Assembly: GCA_036925085.1 (NCBI GenBank)
Contig: JAUPFP010000052.1
Span: 558,001-622,000, forward strand
DNA length: 64,000 nt
Direction of reading: 5' to 3'
Origin: Brachycybe producta
Taxonomy: Eukaryota > Arthropoda > Diplopoda > Playtdesmida > Andrognathidae
The translations under genes were made by a program, and so were the position numbers. Of this stretch, positions 43,087-53,329 are shown one piece after another (positions within the stretch are counted from its first letter, which is position 1; the number at the start of each line of letters is the position of its first letter). The notes under the pieces were generated by a model. That model worked only from the letters and a program-made list of their open reading frames with translations, ran no database searches and was not told the origin of the DNA.

Positions 43087-43165
43087 GTTTTCTTCTTCTC
43101 ATTTGTAGATAGGAAGACCTTATTATCATCTTTGCAATTCGATCGAACTGAAAGATAAGCACAAG

Positions 43166-43936
43166 ATGGCGAAGAGTAAATACGAATACGTGAAGACGTT
43201 CGAATGCGAAGACCGTTGTCTTCCGAACACTTGGCTCGTAGTGCGTCTGGACGGTAAAGGTTTCCATCGATTCTCAACCGAACACGGTTTTGCAAAACCA
43301 AACGACGAGAGAGCGTTGAAACTGATGAACAAAGCAGCGATTTCAGTTCTGAAAGACTTTACCGAGGTTTGCATCGCTTACGGACAGAGCGACGAATACA
43401 GTTTTGTCTTTTGCAGGAATACGCAGCTGCACAACCGACGTGGAATGAAGATTCTGACGAATGTCTGCAGTTGTTTTACGAGCAATTACGTCTTTCATTG
43501 GTCCGAGTTCTTTCCCGATACGAAACTTCGATATCCGCCTTCGTTCGACGGTCGAATCGTTCTTTATCCGACCGACGAGAACCTAAAAGATTATCTCAGT
43601 TGGCGTCAAGCCGATTGTCACATTAATAATCTGTATAATACGACGTTTTGGAGTTTGGTTCAGAAAGGAGGACTTACACCGGTCGAAGCCGAGAAGAGAT
43701 TGAGCGGGACTGTTTCAGCCGACAAGAACGAGATTCTCTTTTCGCAGTTCGGAGTCAATTACAATAACGAGGATCAGTTGTTTCGTAAGGGAACGACTCT
43801 GGTTAGAAAGAAAATCGCACCGGAAATGAAGAAAAATCGACGGAAAGATCAGAATCTTCAGCCGGAAATCTTAGTTCTTAATGTTGATATTATTAAAGAT
43901 GATTTCTGGAAATCTAATCCGGAAATTCTAGAATAA
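43166..43936 (+). CDS. THG1L: THG1L, tRNA-His guanylyltransferase
   Basis: This enzyme adds G-1 to the 5' end of tRNA-His by 3'-5' polymerisation, which HisRS needs for recognition. The single open frame codes for 256 aa starting MAKSKYEYVKTFE. Metal-binding residues D29 (VVRLDGKGFHRF) and D76/E77 (AYGQSDEYSF) sit at the same positions as in the human enzyme. The HINNLYNT motif, SWRQADCHI and GTVSADKNEILF are also present. No mitochondrial presequence is seen. Unlike every other full gene here it has no intron. It is convergent with INSIG. The start context is CACAAGATGG. Three CACGTG boxes and a TGACGTCA lie within 185 bp upstream. Confidence 0.97.
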   Translation: MAKSKYEYVKTFECEDRCLPNTWLVVRLDGKGFHRFSTEHGFAKPNDERALKLMNKAAISVLKDFTEVCIAYGQSDEYSFVFCRNTQLHNRRGMKILTNVCSCFTSNYVFHWSEFFPDTKLRYPPSFDGRIVLYPTDENLKDYLSWRQADCHINNLYNTTFWSLVQKGGLTPVEAEKRLSGTVSADKNEILFSQFGVNYNNEDQLFRKGTTLVRKKIAPEMKKNRRKDQNLQPEILVLNVDIIKDDFWKSNPEILE

Positions 43937-44024
43937 GAAAAACATACATGTAAAATGTAAATTGTGTGCAATTGTAATCGTGTAAAATGTAAAATATTGT
44001 GTATTTTTTAAAAGCAAATTTTCG

Positions 44025-44030
44025 AATAAA
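44025..44030 (+). terminator. Candidate poly(A) signal of THG1L
   Basis: AATAAA about 90 bp after the THG1L stop codon. Confidence 0.5.
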
Positions 44031-44710
44031 AATCACAACAAACTATGAATTGATTTTTGGTTCAACTTTTTCTAAGCATATATTCAATTTGTTAGAAACT
44101 AGAATAGTAAAATGTGCTAAAAGTATATTAAAATATCTTTCAAAATTAACTTTCTATTGCAGCTTGAAAATGGTTACGCTTGTTTTAAAGTGTAAATTTC
44201 AAAACCTTCCTGAAACTCATGATTATTCTGTCTTTTAGACGCAAAACTAAGAGAAACTTCCAAGTGTTTAAAAACTAGAAAGGTAGCTCAATCACTTAAA
44301 GGCATTTTCATGTTAGCTATCTTTCAAAATAAGCTTTTCATACGCAAATTTAAGTGTTTTTTCATATTCGGTTTTTCCATTGACATTTCATGAAAACCTA
44401 TTTTCGGTCTTTTTCAAACTCTCATAAAAGTTTATTTTGAAAGATATCATCATAGAAAAAAACCTTTTAGCATTATCACCAACTATTCTAGTTTCTAAAA
44501 CACTTTTGAATTTTTTTTCGTAATGTTTCTTCTGAAAAACGTTCGCTTGAAAAACATTAATTTTCTCAAAACCGCAGGAACTCCTATAGAACAGTCGCGC
44601 CATCTGGGAAGACAAAAACAAAATAAATACCTATAAAGCCACCTTAAATAAAAAGTTTAATTTTAAAAGATATTACTGTAAACTTTCAAACGTTAGTTTT
44701 TTTTTAAAAT

Positions 44711-44716
44711 TTTATT
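44711..44716 (-). terminator. Candidate poly(A) signal of INSIG
   Basis: A minus-strand AATAAA about 107 bp past the INSIG stop codon. Confidence 0.4.
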
Positions 44717-44822
44717 GCAAATAAAAGAAAAAAACTTAATAAAATATAAATAAATGATGAAAAAATATGTACAATAAATTACATAATTATAATTTTTCCT
44801 TTGTTTTTGTTAAAATTAATTA

Positions 44823-47349
44823 TCATTGTTGTTTCAGTTTGATTTCTATTCGATTTTCAGTTGCAAGTTGCCTTCCGATGTTTCCAACGGTGATTCCACC
44901 GGAGAAGAAAACGTAAGGAAGCCAAGAACGGATGTGAGAAATGTCTTTTTCGCTAAAACTGTAAAAATATGCAAATTATATGCAAATGAAGTCAAAACAA
45001 TTCTGATTATTTTGCGTTTACTCTTCTAGTATTCTTATTATTTGAAAAATATTTTGAAAATCTTTACTCTTCTAGTATTTTAAAATATTTGAAAACTATT
45101 TTGAAAATCCCTTTACTCTTCTAGTAATTTAAAATATTTTGAAAATCTTTTGAAAATCTTTTTTACTCTTCTAGTTTTTTAATTAATTTGAAAACTATTT
45201 TGAAAATCTTTACTCTTCTAGTATTTTAAAATATTTGAAAAATATTATGAAAATCTTTACCCTTCTAGTATTTTTAATTATTTGAAAAATCTTTTGAAAA
45301 TCCCTTTACTCTTCTAGTATTTTAAAATATTTGAAAACTATTTTGAAAATCCCTTTACTCTTCTAGTATTTTAAAATATTTGAAAATCTCCTTTACTCTT
45401 CTAGTATTTTAAAATATTTGAAAAATATTTTGAAAATCTTTTTTACTCTTCTAGTTAATTTGAAAACTATTTTGAAAATCTTTACTCTTCTAGTATTTTA
45501 AAATATTTTCAAAATATTTTGAAAATCTTTTTTACTCTTCTAGTATTTTAAAATATTTGAAAAATATTTTGAAAATTTTCTTTACTCTTCTAGTTTTTTA
45601 ATTAATTTGAAAACTATTTTGAAAATCTTTACTCTTCTAGTATTTTAAAATATTTTCAAAATATTTTGAAAATCTCTTTTACTATTCTAGTATTTTGAAA
45701 ATCTCCTTTACTCTTCTAGCATTTTTAAAAATTTGAAAAATATTTTGAAAATCTCCTTTACTCTTCTAGTATTTTAATTATTACATTTTCAAGCATTTCT
45801 TAAAAGTTGTGGCTGAAAAACGCAAAATATTAACAACAGATGGAATTCAGATAAAACATTACTTGTAAACGCCCTGTTCCAGAAGGACCTGAGTGACCAA
45901 CATGGCCAAAAGAGCGGATCCAAGTCCGAGACCGAGTCCACCACGAGTTCGGTCGAACGTCCACCAAAGAGCGGCCGACATTACCGTCAACGTCAGTATC
46001 AATTGAAGATTACTGGGAAAATCAAATTTCTGATAACGAAAACCAGTTAAAGAAAAACTTTAGCTTTTTAATTGGTTAACGGATTATTTAGCCGTAAATT
46101 ATTTTGAAGGATACGGCGCAGACATGATTGATTCCGACAAATATCGCCGTACAACGCATCGCACTCGCCCATTCCTTCTGAAGCGACAAACATTCGCCGA
46201 ATTTCTTATCGACACACGGATACAAAAGACCCACCAGAGCTGGAAAAATAAAAACCCCCCCTCATTAGATTTTAACAAACATTAAAAAACTAGAATAGCA
46301 AAGAAATATGTTTCACAACGGAGATAATATTGCTAAAAACACGTGTTATTCGGCTTAGAAAATGTTATTAACTTTTCGAAATCACCATATTTGTTGATAA
46401 CACTTGCTATTAACATTGTTAAAATTATCTAGAAATAGATTATTTTGCTATTAACTTTTGTCAATAACACTTTGCTATTAACTTTTTTAATAACATTTTG
46501 CTATTAACTTTTTTAATAACATTTTGCTATTAACTTTTTTAATAACATTTTGCTATTAACTTTTGTCAATAACATTTTGCTATTAACTTTTGTCAATAAC
46601 ATTTTGCTATTAGCTTTTGTCAATAACATTTTGCTATTAACTTTTGTCAATAACAGTTTGCTATTGACTTTTGTCAATAACATTTTGCTATTAACTTTTG
46701 TCAATAACATTTTGCTATTAACTTTTGTCAATAACATTTTGCTATTAACTTTTTTAATAACATTTTGCTATTAACTTTTGTCAATAACACTTTGCTATTG
46801 ACTTTTGTCAATAACATTTGCTTTTACCATTGGTTATTTTTTCCATTAACATGTCGATAACATTGTTGCTAACTATGTTAATAGCAGCAATTTTACGACC
46901 GCTCTGAAGGCGGCGTCTTGATCAAAACATGTTGATAACAAAATGTTACTAGCAAGTTATTTCTGACGTTTTTACAAATGGATCAGTTTTCCTGCCAACA
47001 TGCTACACACATTTTTGGACAAAAACATTTGTTATTAACATTTTGTTGCCGACATTTATCCAAATCTCACACTAAACCACGCCCCCAAACATGTTAACCA
47101 CGCCCTCAAACATGTTAACCACGCCCATTTATTATTATTTATTAAATTTATAGTAAAAATACAGAAGGTGGTTTTACCGGCTGCGATGCCACAAGCAGTC
47201 GGAACCCACCAGGTGGCCTGAAATATCGTCTCGACAGACGGGAATGCAAGAATAGGAACTGCCTTCTGGACCTGATGGATTCGGAACATGAGGGAGAATG
47301 TGGCTCCAACAGAGAACAAAATGGCGCCGCGACAGAAATAGACCAACAT
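44823..47349 (-). CDS. INSIG: INSIG, ER sterol-regulatory protein
   Basis: INSIG is an ER membrane protein that retains SCAP/SREBP and targets HMG-CoA reductase for degradation. Exons 47178-47349, 46115-46239, 45863-46029 and 44823-44958 join in phase to 199 aa (human INSIG2 225). Family marks are [85 protein letters not shown] and GRQLA, matching the six-helix fold. The start is the first ATG of the exon. A splice acceptor (TATGTAG) sits 16 bp upstream in frame, so a short N-terminal exon may be missed. Introns 1 and 3 are filled by minisatellites. Invertebrates commonly have one INSIG, so 1 versus 2 is not assigned. Confidence 0.95.
45010..45790. repeat. Minisatellite in INSIG intron 3
   Basis: About 15 units of 40-60 bp with TTTACTCTTCTAGTATTTT, AAAATATTTGAAAA and TATTTTGAAAATC. 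It fills most of the intron. Confidence 0.85.
46440..47050. repeat. 27-bp minisatellite and flanks in INSIG intron 1
   Basis: About 13 units of CTTTTGTCAATAACATTTTG plus CTATTAA. The distal flank (GACCGCTCTGAAGGCGGC, ACTAGCAAGTTATTTCTG) matches the complement of 58.6-58.7 kb. Both strands are open through the array. Confidence 0.85.
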
Positions 47350-47407
47350 TTTTTCTGTAATTTCCTACATAATTCAAAGAGAAAGTAGTTAATAACACCC
47401 TTTTTAG

Positions 47408-47617
47408 ACAGGCAATTAGAAATCGGGATGAACACAAGTTGGCTCCGCCCTTTTTATGATGAACGGCAACTTCTAATTGGTTTGTTGTGTGGTTTGACGT
47501 TGAAAAGGGCGGAGAGCATGTGACGTCAGACTACATAACCAACCAATTAGAAGTTGCCAGTCATCATAAAAAAGAGGCGAAGCCAACTTCTGTTTGCCCC
47601 GATTTCTAATTGCCTGT
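47408..47617. mobile_element. B-family foldback with near-perfect 8-bp target duplication
   Basis: ACAGGCAATTAGAAATCGGG ... CCGATTTCTAATTGCCTGT, flanked by CTTTTTAG and CTTTTTAC. It lies less than 60 bp upstream of the INSIG start codon. Confidence 0.87.
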
Positions 47618-47639
47618 CTTTTTACTTATAATCAACTGG

Positions 47640-48440
47640 CTCCATTTATTTTCATGGCCCCGCCTCTTATGAGCTACCATGGTTCCACCCCTTTGTGTAT
47701 TACTATGACTCCGCCCCTTTGTGCCTTAGTATGACTCCGCCCCTTTGTGCCTTAGTATGACTCCGCCCATGTGTGCATTAGTATGACTCCGCCCCTTTTC
47801 ACATTACCACCTTTTTATATTCCACATCTTTACATGAAATTTAGGCAGCAAATCAGCATATTTTTTAATCAAAAATCTTTCATCATGTAGCTCCACCCCT
47901 TTTCATCTCGTAATTTCTCCGCCCTTTCTGCCAAACCATAACCGTTTAGCTCCGCCTCTTTTTATGAACTCACTAAAAACCACACCCTCCACCATGAATC
48001 TTGTCAATCAATACATAGCTCCACCCACTTTTCAACTAGGAAACTGTTTGCTCCACCAGCCACATTATTAATAAATGTAATATTTTGAACTGTCCTTTTT
48101 TTCAGTTGACTCACTTCAAGTTTGTCAATTGCTCCGCCCCTTTTTCTAGTCAACTAGTACTCCACCCCTTTCGCAGTCACTCAAAATGCTCCGCCCCTTT
48201 CGCAGTCACTCAAAATGCTCCGCCCCTTTTGCAGTCACTCAAAATGCTCCACCCCTTTTGCAGTCACTCAAAATGCTCCACCCCTTTTGCAGTCACCCAG
48301 AATGCTCCGCCCCTTTTGCAGTCAAATACAGCACGTGCCCTTATGAAGCTCCGCCCCTTTTCAGGCACTTATGAAGCTCCGCCCCTTTTGCAATCACCGC
48401 CCCTTTTGCAGTCACCTATAACGCTCCGCCCCCTTCATCA
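47640..48440. repeat. GC-box array (GCTCCGCCCCTTTT)
   Basis: Around 20 copies of CTCC(G/A)CCCCTTT at irregular spacing to 48.12 kb. Then come tight 28-bp units ACTCAAAATGCTCCGCCCCT with TTTGCAGTC. CCGCCCC is the Sp/KLF GC-box word and is also the core of the B-family arms. Confidence 0.8.
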
Positions 48441-48609
48441 GTCATTAATTTAGCCTCTTCCCATCCCACAACAAAAAACAAAACAAATCACGTGAACAGA
48501 TCAGACGTTCAATACGCTTATTTAAAAAATAATTAATGAAATGTTTAATCTTTCATTTCGGACCTGTCAATCATTTCATTAAAATAATGCATTTTAAAAC
48601 AAAAAAGTA

Positions 48610-48760
48610 CAAAGGAAAAACACGTGACGCGCATTGAGAGACAATATAACGATCGTCATTAATCACGCGGCAAAGCTGGTGCTCGGAGGATCGTCATTGG
48701 TCGCGCTTTGTCACGCGATCGCGCTCTGATTGGACAATTTGCATAATATGTTAATTGAGG
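48610..48760 (-). promoter_or_regulatory. Candidate INSIG promoter
   Basis: CACGTGAC, two ATTGG (inverted CCAAT) words, clustered CGCG and ATTTGCATAA sit in a CpG-rich pocket 1.3 kb 5' of INSIG exon 1. It would require an untranslated first exon. E-box and CCAAT words are typical of SREBP-responsive promoters, but this is inference. Confidence 0.3.
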
Positions 48761-49772
48761 AAGCTATACACAAATCAATTATAATATATTAAAAATAATT
48801 AAATTTACTTACTTTAAATAAACGAGGAAAATTTATGAAAAATAATCCGTTGAAAAAATACACAAAAAGCTAAAAATAAGTTAAAAAAGCGTCTGAAGGA
48901 AAGAAAACTAAACTGCAATCAAACAGAATAAAAAGTAAATACTTGACATAAATATATAAATGTAATTTCCCATTGAATTAGAATGAAAAGACGGTGAAAG
49001 TCGTCCCGTCAAACAGGTGATTCAAATCAACCAATCAATAAACGCTAATCGGGTAGTCTTACGTCTCAGCTGTTTAACAACGGACCAATCAGAAATTAGA
49101 ACGCGACCTACTTTCTATTTTTTGCTTAGTGGTGTGACGTCAGTCACGTCATATACGATCACCCCACACTCCATTCCCCCTCCCTCATTTCTCACCCACC
49201 TCATTGTTGCTCGATATATCGTACGACACAATAGAAAACACGCGACGTCCGTGACGTCATTAAAATCCATGGTCCATTTTTTTTTTTAAATTAATTAGTA
49301 ACCGATTATTTGTTAATTACCGAGTATCGCATGATTATGTATAGGATGTCATTATGATATCCGTATATGAATGAATGTATGCATATTAAAGCGACGTGAC
49401 GTCACGTCTATATAAATCTATAGCCGTGACATCATTGTTGAATAAATCGATGAGTAAAAGAATAAATGACATGTTGTGAATCGTAAGATAATAAAAACGA
49501 CACGACCGAACCGTCATTAGTGAAAGTTTGAAGCATAAAACGTGAAATAAATAACATACAATCATAAAGATATAAAGTGTACCAATATGGCGTAAAACTT
49601 TAATTAACAACATCAAATCCCATATTAGTACACCTAAATACATCTTTGTAAAACTTCACAATACTGACGGATTGTCTTTTTATTAAAAATACACACACAC
49701 AGGACAGTTTTACCTGTTATGTGCTGCCATCTATGAATTATTTCTTGAAACTCTTTCCTTGACCTTTTCAAG

Positions 49773-52119
49773 ATGGCGGCCTCCATGTCAATATCAATTT
49801 TAAAGCCAATTTGTTCGCATTTTTCATCGTTTTCCAGCCGTAATTTCCTTACATCAAGGTCACAACAATGGAGTCGTCAACTGTTGGCTCCCTCTGCGTG
49901 GCGTTGCATGCCTCAGTCCTCATCCGCACGTGGAATGGCGGGACACAGCAAGTGGCAGAACATCCGGCACGTGAAGGCCGCGACGGACTTGGCGCGCGCA
50001 AAGACCTTCATGAAACTGGCGCGAATGATGAAGGCTGCAATCAGAGGTGGTGGTCTATGACGTCACTATGGTCTTTTTTATCCCCCCCCCTCCATTTACT
50101 GACATCCTTCTGTTTTCCTATTGGTTGTAATGCAAAAGGGGGAGGAGTAAAGTGATAGGGGCGTGGTTTTAATCCATTTGACACACCCTCACGCTTTACC
50201 CCATCTTATTGGTTATTCTAATAAAAGGGGCGTGGTTGAAGCGGGCTGACGCGTCACGCGAGTAAGGCAGTTACCTTTCTAGTTTTTAACGCACTTTCAA
50301 CTACTTCCTCCGTCCTTCAGAAACAGAAGTGTTTTAAAAACTAGAAGGGTAGCTCTCTCGCTCAAGTGGTATTTTCATGTTGTTTATCTTTCAAAATAAA
50401 CTTTTTATTTTGAAACTGTTTAAAAATGTATAATTTGAAAGATAATCAACATGAAAATACCATTGAAGTGATAGAGCTACCCTTCTAGTTTCTAAAACAC
50501 ATTTAAGTTTCTCGTAAGTTCGAAGGTCATTTTTTTTCCTTTTCTAATTTCTAAATAGATGGCAACAGCAATGATCCTAAATTCAATACGAAACTAGCTC
50601 ATGCTGTGGATCAAGCGAGGCGAGTGAGCATGCCAACATCGAAAATAGAAAGTATATTGAAGGAAAAGGAGGTACGAAACAGCCTTAAGGACCCTCCCCC
50701 TTTCTGAATGACGTGGGTCTCAAAAAATGGTTCTTTTCAGGTTTCGAAGGAACTTCTCGTACCTTTCACCCTAGAAGCCAAAGGACCTGGAGGTTGTTTC
50801 TTGATTTTAGAAGGTTTAACGGACAACTTCAGGCGAACTCGACAAACGGCCAAAAGTTACATGAATAAAGTTGGGTAAGAAAAGTAATGGCGCCGATGAA
50901 ACGCGCTTCAATTCGGCACTTAATCAGTTTGGAAGTTCCGTTCTATTATGTCGTTTACGAACAGAGGGTTCATGTTATTGGAGAACGGACCGAAACACTT
51001 GTTTGATCATAAGGGTATCTTATGCGTGGATCCGATCAAAACAGGTCTCAACCTGGAAAAAGCGGTCGAAATAGCGATCGAAGTCGGAGCGGAAGATGTG
51101 ATCCAAGTCACGGAAGAAGATGGAACGAATATTTTACAGGTGGAGTACGGTTCAATGTCCCAGTAAATCGAAAAGAAAAAGTGTTGGAACAAATTACTTT
51201 TCAGATTAATAACAATCACTCTTATTCCTCGTTTAAGGTGGCTTTATTTTGTTTTTGTCCTCCCAGATGGCGCCACTGTAGTGGCTATTCTGCTCTATAG
51301 GAAGTCTCTGAGAAAATTCGCATTTTTCATGCGAACGTTTTTCAGGAGAAACATTACAAAAAAATTCAAAGTGTTTTAGAAACTAGAACAGTTGGTGATA
51401 ATGCTAAAAGTTTTTTAAATGATATCTTTCAAAATAAACTTTTTATGGCAATTTGAAAAAAAAAGGCGAAAATAGTTTTTCGTGAAATTTCAATGAAAAA
51501 TCCCTTAAAAAACGGGTCATTTTTCAAACTGAACTATAAAATTGTTTATTTTTTAAGATATTGCCATGAAATTTTTTCAACATAATCTTTTACCCTTCTA
51601 GTTTTTTTCATAATTGTTTCAAAAAAATGTTCGTTTGACATTTTTGCATCTGAACTTTACAAACGTCTATGGAGCTCAGCATTAGTCACTACAGTGGCGC
51701 CATTCGGTGGTACAAAAGCAAAATGAATATCTATAGAGCCACCATAAGTATTTGAATTACTTACCAATTACAAATCAGATGGTAGAAATAAAGGTGACGT
51801 CATCATTTGAGAACAAAAATAGTTTAAAATAGAAAGCAAAAGTAATTTAAATTAATTACTTTTAGCAAATGCACTGAAATTGAAATTTCGGCCATTTTTT
51901 TTTGTTTTTCCCCTGTAGTTCTCTTGCGAACCGAACGATTTCTACACGGTGAGGAAGCAACTGACCGAAAAAGGGTTCGAACTCTTGAGTTCGGAAGTGA
52001 CGTACATCGCAAACACAAAAGTAGACCTGGACGAAGATCAACTCGCACGCGTTGACAGATTAAACGATTTTCTCGACGAAGATCAAGATATAATGAAATG
52101 TTACGATAACATTAACTAA
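49773..52119 (+). CDS. TACO1: TACO1, mitochondrial translational activator (YebC family)
   Basis: TACO1 is a mitochondrial YebC-family protein needed for efficient translation of COX1. Exons 49773-50046, 50559-50671, 50741-50874, 50965-51139 and 51919-52119 join in phase to 298 aa (human 297). The first 50 or so residues are Ser/Arg/Gln-rich without acidic residues, as in a mitochondrial presequence. The conserved AGHSKWQNIRH follows at about 56-66. Later marks are AHAVDQARRVSMPTSKIES, EAKGPGGCFLILEGL, HLFDHKGIL, AIEVGAEDV and an acidic C-terminus ending YDNIN. Intron 1 contains an A-family MITE and intron 4 a complete C-family foldback element. The gene is divergent from INSIG and convergent with GALNT. 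Confidence 0.96.
50325..50512. mobile_element. A-family MITE in TACO1 intron 1
   Basis: AGTGTTTTAAAAACTAGAAG ... CTTCTAGTTTCTAAAACACA, with inner CTTTCAAAATAAAC and TTTGAAAGATAA. Confidence 0.75.
51239..51741. mobile_element. C-family foldback in TACO1 intron 4
   Basis: TGGCTTTATTTTG ... CTATAGAGCCA. The left arm holds AGATGGCGCC (51265-51274). The right arm core is mutated to GGCGCCATTC (51695-51704). Inner GCGAACGTTTTTCAGGAG and AAACTAGAACAGTTGGTGAT are family words. Confidence 0.82.
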
Positions 52120-52133
52120 TAATTATTATTTCA

Positions 52134-52139
52134 AATAAA
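52134..52139 (+). terminator. Candidate poly(A) signal of TACO1
   Basis: AATAAA 14 bp after the TACO1 stop codon, with a second copy about 20 bp further on. This is close for a 3' end, so a downstream signal may also be used. Confidence 0.4.
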
Positions 52140-52608
52140 AAAAAATTTAACAACGAAAATAAAAAGTGCGTTTATTTATTTTGGTCCCATATTTTGTTTG
52201 TTTGTTTCTTTTCCATAAAATGTATGATTTACACACCAACCAAACGATTATTCAGGCAAAATTTACTGGCAAATAAAACAAACCCACCCTTCAATTTGTT
52301 ATGGCACAAACAAGTATTTTTTTTTTTGCGAGACTAGGATTGACGATTAGATGTTTGTTTGTCCCGAGATTTCGATACGAAAAAAAAGGCCAATTTTCTT
52401 GTTGTATAATTAATTATTAAAAGTATTTTCTCAAATTAAAGAGTTTTAACATTTTGTGATTAAATATTATTATGCTTTTTGTTAACAATTATGTTACAAA
52501 ATAAAATATTTCTCTCTCATCGTAACTTATTCATTCGTCAAAAAGTGGAGAAAAGAAAACTCAAGATCGTTGTGCTGCGTTTATAGTTTACATTTCACGT
52601 AAAACCGT

Positions 52609-53168
52609 TTAAGAGGCTATCAAGAAAAAGGAGTATGATGCAATATCCGGTATAGCCGTTTAATATGGCGTGTGTTCGGTTTTGCGTTTAGTTCTTTTCG
52701 TGCGCAGTTATTTTTGAAACTTAATTTAAAGTGTAATAAGCACTCAAATATACTGTGAATCTACTGACACTTTTGCAAAACTTAAGTTATGATTTCTTCT
52801 AAAGTTAAGTTTGAGAATAGCCTACATGTTAATTTCCATAGACGAATCGAAACAAACTATTCGTTTATGGAAATTAGCATGTAGGCTATTTTTCAGAATT
52901 ATTTTAAAAATAGACAGAACCATAACTAAGTTTTGCAAATCTATCAGCGGATTCCAAGTATATTTGAGAGCTTATTCCACTTTAAATTACGTTTCAAAAA
53001 TAACTGTGTAAACGAAAACTGAAAACACACCATGTTAAATGGCTATACCAGATATTGCATCATCGTAATTTCATTTTTAATACATAGGAAAAATGTAGCA
53101 ATGGAGAAGCTAGCGCCATCTATTGGTCTTTTTTTTTCCAACTTACTCATGCAGATAGCCTCTTAACA
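52609..53168. mobile_element. Long foldback element F
   Basis: AAGAGGCTATC and GATAGCCTCTT are the ends. Arms of 250 bp or more include GATGCAATATC(C/T)GGTATAGCC and CATGTTAATTTCCATA with their complements, meeting near 52.85 kb. The right arm carries AGCGCCATCTATTGG (53112-53126). Confidence 0.8.
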
Positions 53169-53329
53169 CGAAACGGAAGGTATCAAGACTTATTTTTTCG
53201 TGTTAAAAGAATGTTTGCTGATGTATTTTTTTATGTTAAAGTAGTTTTCATTGTACTTTTGAATTACAAAAATATGGAAAGAAATAACCGCGAAGTGCCA
53301 ACCATAAACGTGGCACCAGAATCACACAC

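Larger units (their letters stand above)
36465..43165. other. Intergenic, C1GALT1 to THG1L
   Basis: No complete gene seen. 36.5-37.4 kb: GAGAGT/ACTCTC repeat. 37.4-38.0: CpG-containing putative C1GALT1 upstream region. 38.1-41.1: dense A-family MITEs. 41.1-42.3: mixed, with one candidate exon. 42.3-42.8: direct duplication with CTCF-like cores. Confidence 0.7.
43937..44822. other. THG1L-INSIG tail-to-tail interval
   Basis: Contains the two 3' UTRs and a chimeric foldback (44225-44645). Its outer left part is A-family and its right part C-family, ending TATAAAGCCA with a CTCF-like core at 44597-44605. Confidence 0.7.
47350..49772. other. INSIG-TACO1 divergent interval
   Basis: A B-family element (47408-47617), a GC-box array (47.64-48.44 kb), a CpG-richer candidate promoter (48.6-48.76 kb), then AT-rich DNA with three or four ACGTCA words (49.13-49.41 kb) leading to TACO1. 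Confidence 0.7.

Noticed and set aside
46513-46774. Long open frames on both strands (LLTKVNSKM / LLTFVNNIL repeats)
   Set aside because: They are readings of a 27-bp minisatellite whose unit is a multiple of three, inside an INSIG intron. No family match.
48085-48453. Open frame with repeated APPLLQS
   Set aside because: It arises from the 28-bp GC-box array.
51962-51981. tRNA B-box-like GGTTCGAACTC
   Set aside because: It lies in TACO1 exon 5 coding sequence and no cloverleaf or A-box can be drawn around it.
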